Below are positions 54,031 to 63,091 of a stretch of DNA of 64,000 bases, one piece after another; position 1 is the stretch's first letter, and each line of letters opens with the position of its first letter. Origin of the DNA: Dryocola boscaweniae (GTDB lineage: Bacteria > Pseudomonadota > Gammaproteobacteria > Enterobacterales > Enterobacteriaceae); assembly GCF_025215095.1 (NCBI RefSeq), contig NZ_JALHAP010000082.1:558001-622000 (forward strand), read 5' to 3'. Below the pieces are notes generated by a model. The model saw only the letters and a list, made by a program, of their open reading frames with translations. It made no database searches and was not told where the DNA came from. Position numbers and translations under genes: made by a program.

Positions 54031-55359
54031 TTAGCACTGGAACGGATAAACAGACCCTAAGTTTAGTATACGGGTCAGCTCATCGAGCGCTTCTCTTCCT
54101 TCGCGCAGTAATAACGGGTCGGCTAAATCAGCCTGCGTCAGGCGGTCACGATACCAGCGGTCCACCCAGCTATTGAGCGTGACGAACAGCGTATCATTCA
54201 TCATCACCGCCGGATTGACGGCCTGCTGTTCCGCTTCGGTAAGCACCACGCGCAGGCGCAAACAAGCCGGGCCGCCGCCGTTCGCCATGCTTTCACGCAG
54301 ATCGAACACCTTCAGTTCGCTAATCGGGTTGTCGGCTTCCAGCAGTTCGTTAAGATAGCGCCACACGCCTGCATGCTGCCGCGCCTCTTCCGGAAGAATA
54401 AGCATCATGCTGCCGTCGTCACGGCTGAGTAACTGGCTGTTAAACAGATACGTCGAGACGGCGTCCGTAACCGACACCCGGTTCACCGGCACTTCCAGCG
54501 CCATAAAGCCCGACACTTTCTCACGTAGGGCTGTATAAAGCTCGTGTTGATGTAAAAACGCCTGCTCGTGGCAGAACAGCACCTGGCGATTCGACACGGC
54601 AATGACATCGTTATGAAAAACGCCCTGGTCGATAACCGCCGGGTTTTGCTGCGCATAAACGACCCGTTCAGGGTTGACCTGGTTGAGCCGAGCCACAGCC
54701 TGGCTTGCCTCCAGCGTCTGACGGGCCGGGTAACGAGCCGGAATCAGTCCGGCCTTTGCCTCTTCGCGACCATAAACGAAAAGCTGCACGGACGGACTGC
54801 CATAAGCTCCACCCAGACGATTATGGTTTGCCGCCCCTTCATCGCCGAACATGGCCACCTGCGGCAGCGCGCCATGAACGGAGAAATAGCGCTCGTTACG
54901 GAAAATCGCGTGCAGCAGGCTTTCCGTCGTTGGCGCTTCGCTTGCCCGGTGGAATTTATTGTTCAGGTTTGCCACCGTGAGATGCACTTTGCCGTCAAGG
55001 CTGTCCGCCGAGGGGGAAACGGTGGCGGCGTTTGCCACCCACATCGCCGACGCGGAACTGGCTGCGGAAAGCAACTGCGGAGCCTGCTTCGCGGCACGTT
55101 CCACGACCTGCGCATCGTTGCCGGTAAAACCAAGCTGGCGCAGCACCGGCACGTTCGGGCGCTCCTGCGGCGCAATTACGCCCTGCGGGAATCCCGCATC
55201 CGCCAGCGCCTTCATCTTCAGCAGCCCTTGCTTAGCGGCAAGCCGCGGGTTAGAAACGCGATACTGGTGCTTAGTAGAAGCTTCGTTGCCGAACGACAGC
55301 CCGGCGTAATGGTGGGTTAATCCCACCAGGCCATCAAAGTTGACTTCGCGGGCTTTCAT
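54031..55359 (-). CDS. astB: N-succinylarginine dihydrolase
   Basis: Hydrolyses N-succinylarginine to succinylornithine, CO2 and two ammonia. 442 residues of the amidinotransferase-like fold. VNFDGLVGLTHHYAGLSFGN opens it; catalytic residues are expected in GVFHNDVIAVSNRQVLFCH (His) and GGGPACLRLRV (Cys). It ends GSVYPFQC, a few residues shorter than E. coli AstB. Its start overlaps the astD stop by four bases. Confidence 0.96.
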   Translation of the reverse strand: MKAREVNFDGLVGLTHHYAGLSFGNEASTKHQYRVSNPRLAAKQGLLKMKALADAGFPQGVIAPQERPNVPVLRQLGFTGNDAQVVERAAKQAPQLLSAASSASAMWVANAATVSPSADSLDGKVHLTVANLNNKFHRASEAPTTESLLHAIFRNERYFSVHGALPQVAMFGDEGAANHNRLGGAYGSPSVQLFVYGREEAKAGLIPARYPARQTLEASQAVARLNQVNPERVVYAQQNPAVIDQGVFHNDVIAVSNRQVLFCHEQAFLHQHELYTALREKVSGFMALEVPVNRVSVTDAVSTYLFNSQLLSRDDGSMMLILPEEARQHAGVWRYLNELLEADNPISELKVFDLRESMANGGGPACLRLRVVLTEAEQQAVNPAVMMNDTLFVTLNSWVDRWYRDRLTQADLADPLLLREGREALDELTRILNLGSVYPFQC

Positions 55360-56834
55360 GGCTGCTCCTCACGACTAAAATCCAGCCCCGGACTCAGGGT
55401 TTCCGGCAGCGAAAAGGCTGGACTTTCCAGCGTCGCCATCGGCCAGGCGCAGTAATCCGCCGCGTACCAGGCGCTGGCGCGATGGTTGCCGGACGCGCCC
55501 ACGCCGCCGAACGGCGCGGTACTCGCGGCGCCTGTCAGGGGTTTATTCCAGTTAACGATCCCCGCGCGCGCTTCCAGTAAGAGCCGATCGAACTGCTCAC
55601 GATCCGGGGAAATCAACCCGCTCGCCAACCCGAAACGCGTGTTATTAGCCATGCGAATAGCATCGTCGAAATTGTCATAGCGATAGACCGCCAGCAGCGG
55701 GCCAAAAACCTCCTCGTCCGGCACGTCTGCCACATCGGTCAGCTCGACGATGCCCGGCGTCAGCAAAGATGTGCCCGCCTCAACCCGTTCAGGCTCCAGC
55801 AAAGCTTTGCCGCCGCGAGCCAGATGCTCCTGCCAGGCTGTCAGCACGCGCTCTGCGGCCTGCACGGAAATCAGACCGCCGATAAACGGCTGAGGCTCCG
55901 CATCCCAGCGGCCAGGTTTCAGACGTGCAGCCACTTCCACCAGCCGTTTAAGAAACTCATCGCCCTGCTCGCCTTTTTTAACCAGCAGACGGCGAGCACA
56001 GGTACAGCGCTGTCCGGCGGTAATAAACGCAGACTGAATAGCCAGATGCACCGCGCCGTCGATATCCTGCGGATCCTCCACAATCAGCGGATTATTGCCG
56101 CCCATTTCCAGCGCGAGTATTTTCTCCGGCTGCCCGGCAAACTGACGATGAAGCTGATAGCCGGTGTTTGCGCTGCCGGTAAACAGCAGGCCGTCGAGCT
56201 CGGTTTGTTGCGCCAGCGCCTGGCCTGTTTCCCGCCCGCCCTGCACCAGATTCAGCACGCCCGGCGGCACGCCAGCCTGCTCCCACAGCTTCATCACCTG
56301 TTCGCCAATGCGCGGCGTCAGTTCGCTGGGTTTAAAGATAATAGCGTTGCCCGCCAGCAGGCCGGGAACGATATGCCCGTTTGGCAGGTGCCCCGGCAAA
56401 TTATAAGGGCCGAATACCGCGAGCACGCCGTGAGGACGATGACGCAAAGTCGCAGCGCCGTCCGGCATGGCGGTATGCGTTTCGCCGGTCCGCGTATGGT
56501 ACGCCTTTATCGAGATGGCGATTTTGTTGATCATCGCGGTGGCTTCGGTTGCCGCCTCCCAGCGAGGCTTGCTGGTTTCCTGAGCAAGGGTGCTGGTGAG
56601 TTCATCTTTATGAGCTTCGAGCAAACGGGCGAACTGTTCGACGATAGCCTGGCGCTCAGCAAACGGTTTTTTAGCCCATGCCGGAAACGCCGCGCGCGCA
56701 GCGGCGCAGGCTTCAGCGACCTGTTCGCTGCTTGCCGTCACGCCTTCCCAAAGCAGCTCGCCGTTCACCGGATTGTGCTTTTGCATCACTTCGCCGCGGC
56801 CGGCGGTCCATATTCCATTAATCCACTGGGTCAT
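55356..56834 (-). CDS. astD: Succinylglutamic semialdehyde dehydrogenase
   Basis: NAD-dependent aldehyde dehydrogenase of 492 residues, fourth step of the AST pathway. The NAD-binding GSANTGYQLHRQF, catalytic Glu in ALEMGGNNPLIVE and catalytic Cys in SAFITAGQRCTCARRL are present. The start overlaps the astA stop (ATGA). Confidence 0.97.
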   Translation of the reverse strand: MTQWINGIWTAGRGEVMQKHNPVNGELLWEGVTASSEQVAEACAAARAAFPAWAKKPFAERQAIVEQFARLLEAHKDELTSTLAQETSKPRWEAATEATAMINKIAISIKAYHTRTGETHTAMPDGAATLRHRPHGVLAVFGPYNLPGHLPNGHIVPGLLAGNAIIFKPSELTPRIGEQVMKLWEQAGVPPGVLNLVQGGRETGQALAQQTELDGLLFTGSANTGYQLHRQFAGQPEKILALEMGGNNPLIVEDPQDIDGAVHLAIQSAFITAGQRCTCARRLLVKKGEQGDEFLKRLVEVAARLKPGRWDAEPQPFIGGLISVQAAERVLTAWQEHLARGGKALLEPERVEAGTSLLTPGIVELTDVADVPDEEVFGPLLAVYRYDNFDDAIRMANNTRFGLASGLISPDREQFDRLLLEARAGIVNWNKPLTGAASTAPFGGVGASGNHRASAWYAADYCAWPMATLESPAFSLPETLSPGLDFSREEQP

Positions 56835-57865
56835 GCTTTTTTCTCCTCAGGGCACAGGCGCACCAGCCGTACTTTGTCACCAGCGCTGCATTTCAGCGCA
56901 TCCGCCATGGCAGCATCAATAATCAGGCGATCGCCTTTTGGATTGGCTTTAATCAGCATCGCGCGGAAATTGTTGTATTTTTCGTTAGCCACCAGGCAAA
57001 CCGGCAGCTCGTCGGTGGCGGGCTGGCCGATAACCACTTCTGTCATTCGGCTTTTACGGATGGCGCGAACCCGGTCGATATCGCATTCAAGCGTTGGGCC
57101 GCCGTCAAAAATATCGACGTAGTTGCGATAGCGGAACCCTTCGGCTTCCAGCACCGCGCGGGCTGGCGCAGTTTGCGGATGCACCTGGCCGATAACAGCC
57201 TGCGCTTCAGGAGACAGAAAGTCGGTATAGATAGGATGCTTGGGCATCAGTTCGGCGATAAAAGCTTTCTGCCCTGTGCCGCACAGGTAATCCGCGCGGC
57301 TGAACTCCATTGAGAAGAAGCGATTGCCGAGGCTTTCCCAGAAAGGTGAATGGCCGTGTTCGTCGATAACGCCGCGCATCTCCGCCACCACTTTTTCGTT
57401 AAAGCGTTCGCGGAAGGCCGCCATAAACATAAAGCGTGATTTTGAAAGCAGATAACCGTTGCCCTCTTTGCGCCAGTCGGCATCAAGAAACAAGGTGCAA
57501 AGCTCGCTGCTGCCGGTGTGATCGTTACTGAGGAAAAGCGTCGGTAAGGCATTGTAGATGTTCAGCTCTTTAGAGGCATGAACCAGCGTGCCAAAACGGT
57601 AGTTGTACCAGGGATCGTTCAGGCCAACGGCGACTTCAATGGCGCAGATGCCCACCACTTTGCCGCTGGTTGACTCTTCAAGGACGAAGACGTACCCCTG
57701 ATCGCCCTTTGGCAACCCGCCTTCCCAGGTTTTTATCGAGCGCTCGATGCGTTCTGCCAGCGTCTTTTCGTCGGCAGGCAGCGAGGTTAGCCCGCCGCCT
57801 GTTTTTCCCGCAAGCTGGAGCAGTCCGGGCAAATCGCCGCGCTCAATCGGACGGATAACCATCAT
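56831..57865 (-). CDS. astA: Arginine N-succinyltransferase
   Basis: First AST enzyme, joining succinyl-CoA to arginine. 344 residues of a GNAT-like fold: MMVIRPIERGDLPGLLQLAG, VAVGLNDPWYNYRFGTLVHA, FLSNDHTGSSELCTLFL, FFSMEFSRADYLCGTGQKAF. It starts with two ATGs; the first overlaps the astC stop by four bases, the second is possible. Confidence 0.97.
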   Translation of the reverse strand: MMVIRPIERGDLPGLLQLAGKTGGGLTSLPADEKTLAERIERSIKTWEGGLPKGDQGYVFVLEESTSGKVVGICAIEVAVGLNDPWYNYRFGTLVHASKELNIYNALPTLFLSNDHTGSSELCTLFLDADWRKEGNGYLLSKSRFMFMAAFRERFNEKVVAEMRGVIDEHGHSPFWESLGNRFFSMEFSRADYLCGTGQKAFIAELMPKHPIYTDFLSPEAQAVIGQVHPQTAPARAVLEAEGFRYRNYVDIFDGGPTLECDIDRVRAIRKSRMTEVVIGQPATDELPVCLVANEKYNNFRAMLIKANPKGDRLIIDAAMADALKCSAGDKVRLVRLCPEEKKA

Positions 57866-59082
57866 GATTTCTCTCCTGCAAGAAAGCGTTCACAGGCGAG
57901 CTCAAAGCGATCCAGTCCTTTTTGCACATCGGCCTCGCTGACAATCAGCGACGGCGCGAAGCGGACCACGTTGGCGCCGGCAATGAGGATCATTAACCCC
58001 TCCTGCGCGGCGGCCTGCAGAATAAGTTTAGCCTTCCCGGCGTACTCCTGTTGCAGCACGCAGCCAATTAACAACCCCAGGCCACGCACTTCGCTAAACA
58101 ATTGATGCTTCTGATTGATTTTATTCAGGCGCTCTACAAACCATTCGTGGCGCTGTTTCACGCCGTTAAGCACTTCAGGCGTGTTAATCAGCTCCATTAC
58201 GCGCCCGGCAACGGCGCCAGCCAGCGGGTTGCCGCCGTAGGTTGTGCCGTGCGTGCCAACCACCATCACCCTGGAGAATTTGTCCGTCGTTAACATAGCG
58301 CCAATCGGGAAGCCGCCCCCCAGCGCTTTCGCAGTAGAAAGCACGTCCGGCTCGATACCGTAATGCATGTAGGCGTACAGCGAACCGGTGCGGCCAACGC
58401 CAGTTTGCACCTCGTCAAAAATCAGTACCGCGTTGTGGCGATCGCACAGTTCACGCAGCCCCTGCAGGAAAGTTGGGTCCGCAGGCACTACGCCGCCTTC
58501 GCCCTGCATGGGCTCAACGATTACCGCACAGGTATTTTCATTGATTAATTCGCAGGCGGACTGCAGATCGTTATAAATGGCGTGACTGATTTGTGGCGGC
58601 AGCGGCGCAAAGTCCTGGGAGTAAGCCGGCTGCCCGCCCGCAGAAACGGTAAACAGCGTGCGGCCGTGGAACGCATTTTTGAAGGCTACAATGCCGCTTT
58701 TGTGTGGCCCGAAATTATCGTGCGCATATTTTCGGGCCAGTTTTAGGGCCGCTTCGTTCGCTTCGGCCCCGGAATTACAGAAGAAAACTTTATCGGCAAA
58801 AGTGGCGTCGATAAGCTGTTTTGCCAGTCGTAAGATCGGTTCGTTGGTATAGCCGTTGCCGGTATGCCAGAACTTAGCCGCCTGGGTTTCCAGCGCCTTG
58901 CACAAATCCGGATTCGCATGGCCCAGCGCGTTAACCGCAATCCCGCCCGCAAAATCGATGTAATCCTTGCCCTGCTGATCCCACAAAGTGGAACCTTCGC
59001 CGCGTACCGGAATAAACGCCGCAGGGGCATAAACGGGCATCATCCATTCATCGAAGTTCTGGCGTGTTATTGACTGCTGCAT
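57862..59082 (-). CDS. astC: Succinylornithine aminotransferase
   Basis: PLP enzyme of 406 residues, third AST step, converting succinylornithine and 2-oxoglutarate to succinylglutamic semialdehyde. Class III transaminase motifs: FCNSGAEANEAALKLARKYA, AFKNAFHGRTLFTVSAGG, LIFDEVQTGVGRTGSLYAYM and the PLP lysine in DVLSTAKALGGGFPIGAML. Paralogous to ArgD, but the operon makes AstC certain. First gene of the operon. Confidence 0.97.
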   Translation of the reverse strand: MQQSITRQNFDEWMMPVYAPAAFIPVRGEGSTLWDQQGKDYIDFAGGIAVNALGHANPDLCKALETQAAKFWHTGNGYTNEPILRLAKQLIDATFADKVFFCNSGAEANEAALKLARKYAHDNFGPHKSGIVAFKNAFHGRTLFTVSAGGQPAYSQDFAPLPPQISHAIYNDLQSACELINENTCAVIVEPMQGEGGVVPADPTFLQGLRELCDRHNAVLIFDEVQTGVGRTGSLYAYMHYGIEPDVLSTAKALGGGFPIGAMLTTDKFSRVMVVGTHGTTYGGNPLAGAVAGRVMELINTPEVLNGVKQRHEWFVERLNKINQKHQLFSEVRGLGLLIGCVLQQEYAGKAKLILQAAAQEGLMILIAGANVVRFAPSLIVSEADVQKGLDRFELACERFLAGEKS

Positions 59083-59154
59083 AGCGACCTCTTCCGGTAA
59101 ATAAAAAGTAATGTAAATGTTAAATAATGTAGTGTTTGCGCTGTAAATGTAGAT

Positions 59155-59170
59155 TGCACCGTTCGTGCCA
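59155..59170 (-). promoter_or_regulatory. Sigma-54 promoter of the ast operon
   Basis: On the minus strand TGGCACGAACGGTGCA matches the -24/-12 consensus TGGCACGN4TTGCA; the essential GG and GC are ten bases apart. It lies 73-88 bp before the astC start. The ast operon is driven by sigma-54 and NtrC under nitrogen limitation in E. coli. I found no clear NtrC sites. Confidence 0.85.
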
Positions 59171-59452
59171 GCCAGAGATAAAAATGCATAACGGGAAGAG
59201 AGAAACGGAAAATCAATGGGTTAACGGTCGACGATATGCAGTTAAAGTGAATATTAAGTGCATAGTTTTACGAACAAGGCTGGTTCGCGGCATGAAAACA
59301 AGAAATATTATGCAAGCGTAAAATATAATGCTGGATTTGTGATCGCCACCGGGATTTGCCCGCCGATTACGCCCTAAAACGGGGCGGCGTGCGTCATATT
59401 GGTGCGGATATTGCTCTGTTTGAGACCCGGGGCTCGGCTGCGGCGCCGCAAG
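59171..59452. other. Upstream ast regulatory region, no gene seen
   Basis: This part of the 601-bp astC-xthA gap should hold the ast enhancer sites. A 94-codon minus-strand frame here (59213-59497) has no start signal or recognisable protein and runs into the repeats. A CGCCC/GGGCG hairpin lies near 59370-59386. Confidence 0.45.
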
Positions 59453-59577
59453 CGTTAGATGGCGCTGACGCTTATCTAACCTACAATATGTCCACACTGT
59501 CGTAATCGTTAGATGGCGCTGACGCTTATCTCATTCACAATAAATTCGTAGGGCGGGTAAGCAACGCGCCACCCGCC
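59453..59577. repeat. REP/BIME-like repeat cluster
   Basis: A 25-base unit is present twice, identical, at 59453-59477 and 59507-59531. The first copy forms a hairpin GTTAGAT...ATCTAAC (59454-59460 with 59474-59480). A third unit at 59547-59577 has GGCGGGT / ACCCGCC arms with CGCC inside, like the enterobacterial REP consensus. Such clusters sit between genes and bind gyrase or IHF, or protect mRNA ends. Confidence 0.8.
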
Positions 59578-59683
59578 GCAAACGTTGCATCGCTCCCCCC
59601 AACGCAAGCCACACAACCGCAGCACTCATCAACATTTTCTGCTACCATCCTGCCACCTTGACTTGTCACCACGGCAGCGACTT

Positions 59684-60490
59684 ATGAAATTTGTCTCTTT
59701 TAATATCAACGGCCTGCGCGCCCGCCCCCATCAGCTTGAAGCCATTATCGAACAGCATCAGCCGGACGTTATCGGCCTGCAGGAAACAAAAGTGCATGAC
59801 GATATGTTCCCGCTTGAGGATGTCGCAAAGCTTGGCTACAACGTCTTCTATCACGGTCAGAAAGGCCATTATGGCGTTGCGCTGCTGACCAAAGAGACGC
59901 CGATTGCCGTGCGCCGCGGCTTCCCGGGCGACGGCGAAGAAGCCCAGCGTCGTCTTATCATGGCGGAAATTCCTTCCCCGCTCGGTAACCTGACCGTGAT
60001 TAATGGCTATTTCCCACAGGGCGAAAGCCGTGACCACCCAACCAAATTCCCCGCGAAGGCGAAATTTTACCAGGATTTGCAGGACTACCTGGAAAACGAC
60101 CTCAATAAAGACCACCCGGTGTTGATTATGGGTGACGTGAATATCAGCCCAACGGATCTGGATATCGGCATCGGTGAAGAGAGCCGCAAGCGCTGGCTGC
60201 GCACCGGCAAGTGCTCCTTCCTTCCGGAAGAGCGCGAATGGATGGACCGCCTGATAAACTGGGGGCTGGTGGACACCTTCCGCCACGCGAACCCGGAAAC
60301 GCAGGATAAGTTTTCGTGGTTTGACTACCGCTCCAGAGGTTTTGACGACAACCGCGGCCTGCGTATCGATCTGGTGCTGGCAAGCAAGCCGCTGGCGGAG
60401 CGCTGCATCGCAACGGGGATTGATTACGGTATTCGCAGCATGGAGAAGCCCTCCGACCACGCGCCGGTCTGGGCGCAGTTTAAGCTTTAA
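59684..60490 (+). CDS. xthA: Exodeoxyribonuclease III
   Basis: Apurinic/apyrimidinic endonuclease and 3'-exonuclease of base excision repair, 268 residues as in E. coli, from ATG 59684 (an open stretch of 33 codons upstream is not coding). Catalytic motifs: MKFVSFNINGLRARPHQL (Asn7), GLQETKVHDD (Glu34), YFPQGESRDH (Tyr109), MGDVNISPTDLD (Asp151, Asn153), LRIDLVLAS and the C-terminal KPSDHAPVWAQF (Asp258, His259). Confidence 0.98.
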   Translation: MKFVSFNINGLRARPHQLEAIIEQHQPDVIGLQETKVHDDMFPLEDVAKLGYNVFYHGQKGHYGVALLTKETPIAVRRGFPGDGEEAQRRLIMAEIPSPLGNLTVINGYFPQGESRDHPTKFPAKAKFYQDLQDYLENDLNKDHPVLIMGDVNISPTDLDIGIGEESRKRWLRTGKCSFLPEEREWMDRLINWGLVDTFRHANPETQDKFSWFDYRSRGFDDNRGLRIDLVLASKPLAERCIATGIDYGIRSMEKPSDHAPVWAQFKL

Positions 60491-60514
60491 GACGGCCTAC
60501 CGGCGCGGAAGATT

Positions 60515-60925
60515 ATGCGAAAATCCCTTAATGTCGTAGCGGCTATTATCGAGCGAGACGGAAAAATTTTGCTTGCCCAAAGGCCGGAAACGGGCGACCA
60601 GCCAGGTCTTTGGGAGTTTCCCGGCGGCAAGGTGGAAGCCGGGGAATCACAACCGGCGGCGCTGGTGCGCGAGCTGCGCGAAGAGTTAGGTATTGAAGCG
60701 GAAGTTGGCAACTATGTTGCCAGCCACAAGCGGGAAGTCTGCGGAAGGATTATCCATCTTCATGCGTGGCGCGTTCCGGCTTTTCGCGGCGAGATGACAG
60801 CCTACTGCCACAGCGGCCGGGTATGGTGTTATCCCGCCGAAGCGTTCGCCTGGGCTCTCGCCCCGGCGGATATTCCTTTGCTTGAGGCGTTTATGGTTTT
60901 ACCCGACGCCACACCAGCGGATTAG
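60515..60925 (+). CDS. nudG: CTP/5-hydroxy-CTP pyrophosphohydrolase
   Basis: Nudix hydrolase of 136 residues (E. coli 135) that cleans oxidised pyrimidine nucleotides, MutT-like. The Nudix box is GGKVEAGESQPAALVRELRE then ELGIE. It follows xthA by 24 bp and shares a repair theme. Its 3' end overlaps the convergent ynjH by 35 bases. Confidence 0.95.
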   Translation: MRKSLNVVAAIIERDGKILLAQRPETGDQPGLWEFPGGKVEAGESQPAALVRELREELGIEAEVGNYVASHKREVCGRIIHLHAWRVPAFRGEMTAYCHSGRVWCYPAEAFAWALAPADIPLLEAFMVLPDATPAD

Positions 60926-61172
60926 TGCTCAACGTTTTTTCATCGCGCTGGCATTGTAAAAGGATCCCGCCGTCTGCTTTCACCACGGAACCTTCCGAAT
61001 AGTTTTGATCCTGATAGATGCAGCACTGGTTACAAGGTGCTGCACGTTGCCCCTGGGAGCTAAACACCTCCGGCGGTACTGAAACATCCACATCAGGCTG
61101 GTGGCGTTGCGCCATCCCCGGCAGACTCACCATCAGCGTCACGGCGGCGGCGAGCAGGCTTTTTCTTAGCAT
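60891..61172 (-). CDS. ynjH: Exported protein YnjH (DUF1496)
   Basis: A 93-residue periplasmic protein with a signal peptide (MLRKSLLAAAVTLMVSLPGM then AQ). The conserved part APCNQCCIYQDQNYSEGSVV with LQCQRDEKTLSTNPLVWRRV matches E. coli YnjH; function unknown. ATG 61172 (or 61175) follows GAGGGA. It is unusually packed: its first 80 bases overlap the 3' end of topB on the same strand and its last 35 overlap nudG. Confidence 0.9.
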   Translation of the reverse strand: MLRKSLLAAAVTLMVSLPGMAQRHQPDVDVSVPPEVFSSQGQRAAPCNQCCIYQDQNYSEGSVVKADGGILLQCQRDEKTLSTNPLVWRRVKP

Positions 61173-63087
61173 CATTATTTCCCTCTTTTTTTGCCCACTG
61201 TTTACGAGGCTTTTTATTATCATCCGGCGCCTTGATTCCTTTAAAGGCATGGCGAACCGGCGTGGTTCTTGCCTGATGAATCAGCTCATAGAGCGTGGTC
61301 ACCAGCGGCTGCATAAAATCCTGATACCGGCACTGTTTTTCGCTGATTTGCGTAAGCGTGGATTCCCAGTGTGCGGTCATGTCCGGCCGCGCGGCCAGCT
61401 CCGGCAGAGCGTGAATCAGCGCCCTTCCGGCATCCGTAGAAATAATATAGCGCCCTTTTTTCGTCAGAAAGCTACGTTTGAACAGCAGTTCGATGATCCC
61501 CGCTCGCGTCGCTTCCGTGCCCAGCCCGTCCGTTGCGCGCAGGATCTTTTTCAGATCTTTATCCTGCACAAAGCGGGCAATGCCGGTCATCGCGGAAAGC
61601 AGAGTTGCATCGGTAAAATGACGCGGCGGCTGGGTTTGTCTTTCCACCACTTCGCCTTTTTCGCACAATAGCTCATCGCCTTTCGCCACGACCGGCAGCG
61701 GCGTGCCGTCGTTTTCTTCATCGCGCTCTTTGTTGCCAAGCAGCGTACGCCAGCCAGCTTCGGCCAGGAAACGCGCTTTGGCATTAAATTTACCGCCTGC
61801 GATATCCAAATCGATGGTGCATTTGCGAAATACCGCGTCAGCGCAGAACTGCATCAAATACTGGCGGGCGACAAGGTTATAAACTTTTGCTTCGTTTTCG
61901 CTCAGCGAGACGGATGAGCTACGCGCAGTCGGAATAATCGCGTGGTGGGCATCAACTTTTTTGTCGTCCCAGCAGCGGTTACGGATGTCGGTATCCACCG
62001 CAGGCTGCGGCAATAAATCCGGCTGATGAACGCCGATGGCATTCAGTACCGCATGACGTCCGGCGTAATGTTCTTCCGGTAAATAGCGGCAGTCAGAACG
62101 CGGATAGGTAATCAGTTTGTGGGTTTCATACAGCTTCTGACAGATATCCAGCACGTTCTGGGCGCTGAGGCCGAATCGCTTTGCGGCTTCAATCTGCAAG
62201 CTGGAAAGCGAGAACGGCAAAGGCGCGGTTTCTGATTCCCGTTTATCGTTATAGGCCGTGACGATGGCAGGTTGCCCGGCAATCCTCTTCACAACGTGTT
62301 CGGCGAGCGGACGATGAAGTAAACGCCCTTCTTCATCCTGATAAGGTTCGCAGGATTCGCTTGGTATCCAGGTTGCGATAAAACGTTCTTCTGCGGGAGT
62401 GACGATATGCGCCTTTACTTCGAAAAAATCTTTCGCCACGAAGTTTTCTATCTCTTCATCGCGACGCACCACCAGCCCCAGCACCGGCGTCTGCACTCGA
62501 CCAACGGATAGCACGCCCTGATAGCCCGCGTTGCGCCCAAGAATGGTGTAAGCGCGGGTCATGTTGATGCCGTACAGCCAGTCGGCGCGGGCTCGCGCAA
62601 GCGCAGAAACGCAAAGCGGAATGAATTCGCTGTTGGCCCGCAGGCGCGAAATCGCGCGTTCCACCGCCTGAGGGTTGAGATCGTTAATCAGGCAGCGCTG
62701 CACCTGCTGGCGTTTTTCGGGAGCCAGTTGCAGATAGTCCAGCACCTCATCCACCAGCAGTTGCCCTTCACGATCCGGGTCGCCTGCATGAACCACTTCG
62801 CTGGCCTGCGAAAGCAGTTTTTTGATGGCGTTAAGTTGTTTGGTAACCGAAGGACGCGGCTGTAACTGCCACTTTTCCGGCACGATAGGCAAGTCGGCAA
62901 GGTTCCAGCGCGCATAGCGCCCGTCATAGGCGTCCGGCTGCGCCTGCTCCAGCAGGTGGCCGATACACCAGGTTACGACCTGACCGTTGCCGCACTCGAT
63001 GAAACCGTCGCCCCGGCGATGCGGCTTAGGCAGCACGTCAGCGATGGCGCGAGCGAGACTCGGTTTTTCCGCAATAAACAGCCGCAT
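61093..63087 (-). CDS. topB: DNA topoisomerase III
   Basis: Type IA topoisomerase that decatenates DNA, 664 residues (E. coli 653). Toprim: MRLFIAEKPSLARAIADVLP, AGDPDREGQLLVDEVLDYL; gate and active site: SVGRVQTPVLGLVVRRDEEI, THKLITYPRSDCRYLPEEH (catalytic Tyr about 328). The C-terminal basic tail (KWAKKEGNNDAKKKPARRRR) is longer than in E. coli and is encoded in the overlap with ynjH. Start ATG 63087 lies four bases after the selD stop; an ATG six codons upstream would overlap selD. Confidence 0.97.
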   Translation of the reverse strand: MRLFIAEKPSLARAIADVLPKPHRRGDGFIECGNGQVVTWCIGHLLEQAQPDAYDGRYARWNLADLPIVPEKWQLQPRPSVTKQLNAIKKLLSQASEVVHAGDPDREGQLLVDEVLDYLQLAPEKRQQVQRCLINDLNPQAVERAISRLRANSEFIPLCVSALARARADWLYGINMTRAYTILGRNAGYQGVLSVGRVQTPVLGLVVRRDEEIENFVAKDFFEVKAHIVTPAEERFIATWIPSESCEPYQDEEGRLLHRPLAEHVVKRIAGQPAIVTAYNDKRESETAPLPFSLSSLQIEAAKRFGLSAQNVLDICQKLYETHKLITYPRSDCRYLPEEHYAGRHAVLNAIGVHQPDLLPQPAVDTDIRNRCWDDKKVDAHHAIIPTARSSSVSLSENEAKVYNLVARQYLMQFCADAVFRKCTIDLDIAGGKFNAKARFLAEAGWRTLLGNKERDEENDGTPLPVVAKGDELLCEKGEVVERQTQPPRHFTDATLLSAMTGIARFVQDKDLKKILRATDGLGTEATRAGIIELLFKRSFLTKKGRYIISTDAGRALIHALPELAARPDMTAHWESTLTQISEKQCRYQDFMQPLVTTLYELIHQARTTPVRHAFKGIKAPDDNKKPRKQWAKKEGNNDAKKKPARRRRDADGESAGDGATPPA

Positions 63088-63091
63088 GAGA

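Noticed and set aside
55824..57122. A 432-codon open frame on the plus strand
   Set aside because: It lies antisense to astD and astA, which have full-length homology and intact motifs; it shows no domain and arises from codon bias on the opposite strand.
59213..59497. A 94-codon minus-strand frame in the astC-xthA gap
   Set aside because: It covers the regulatory region and the first REP-like unit, has low-complexity composition and no start signal.
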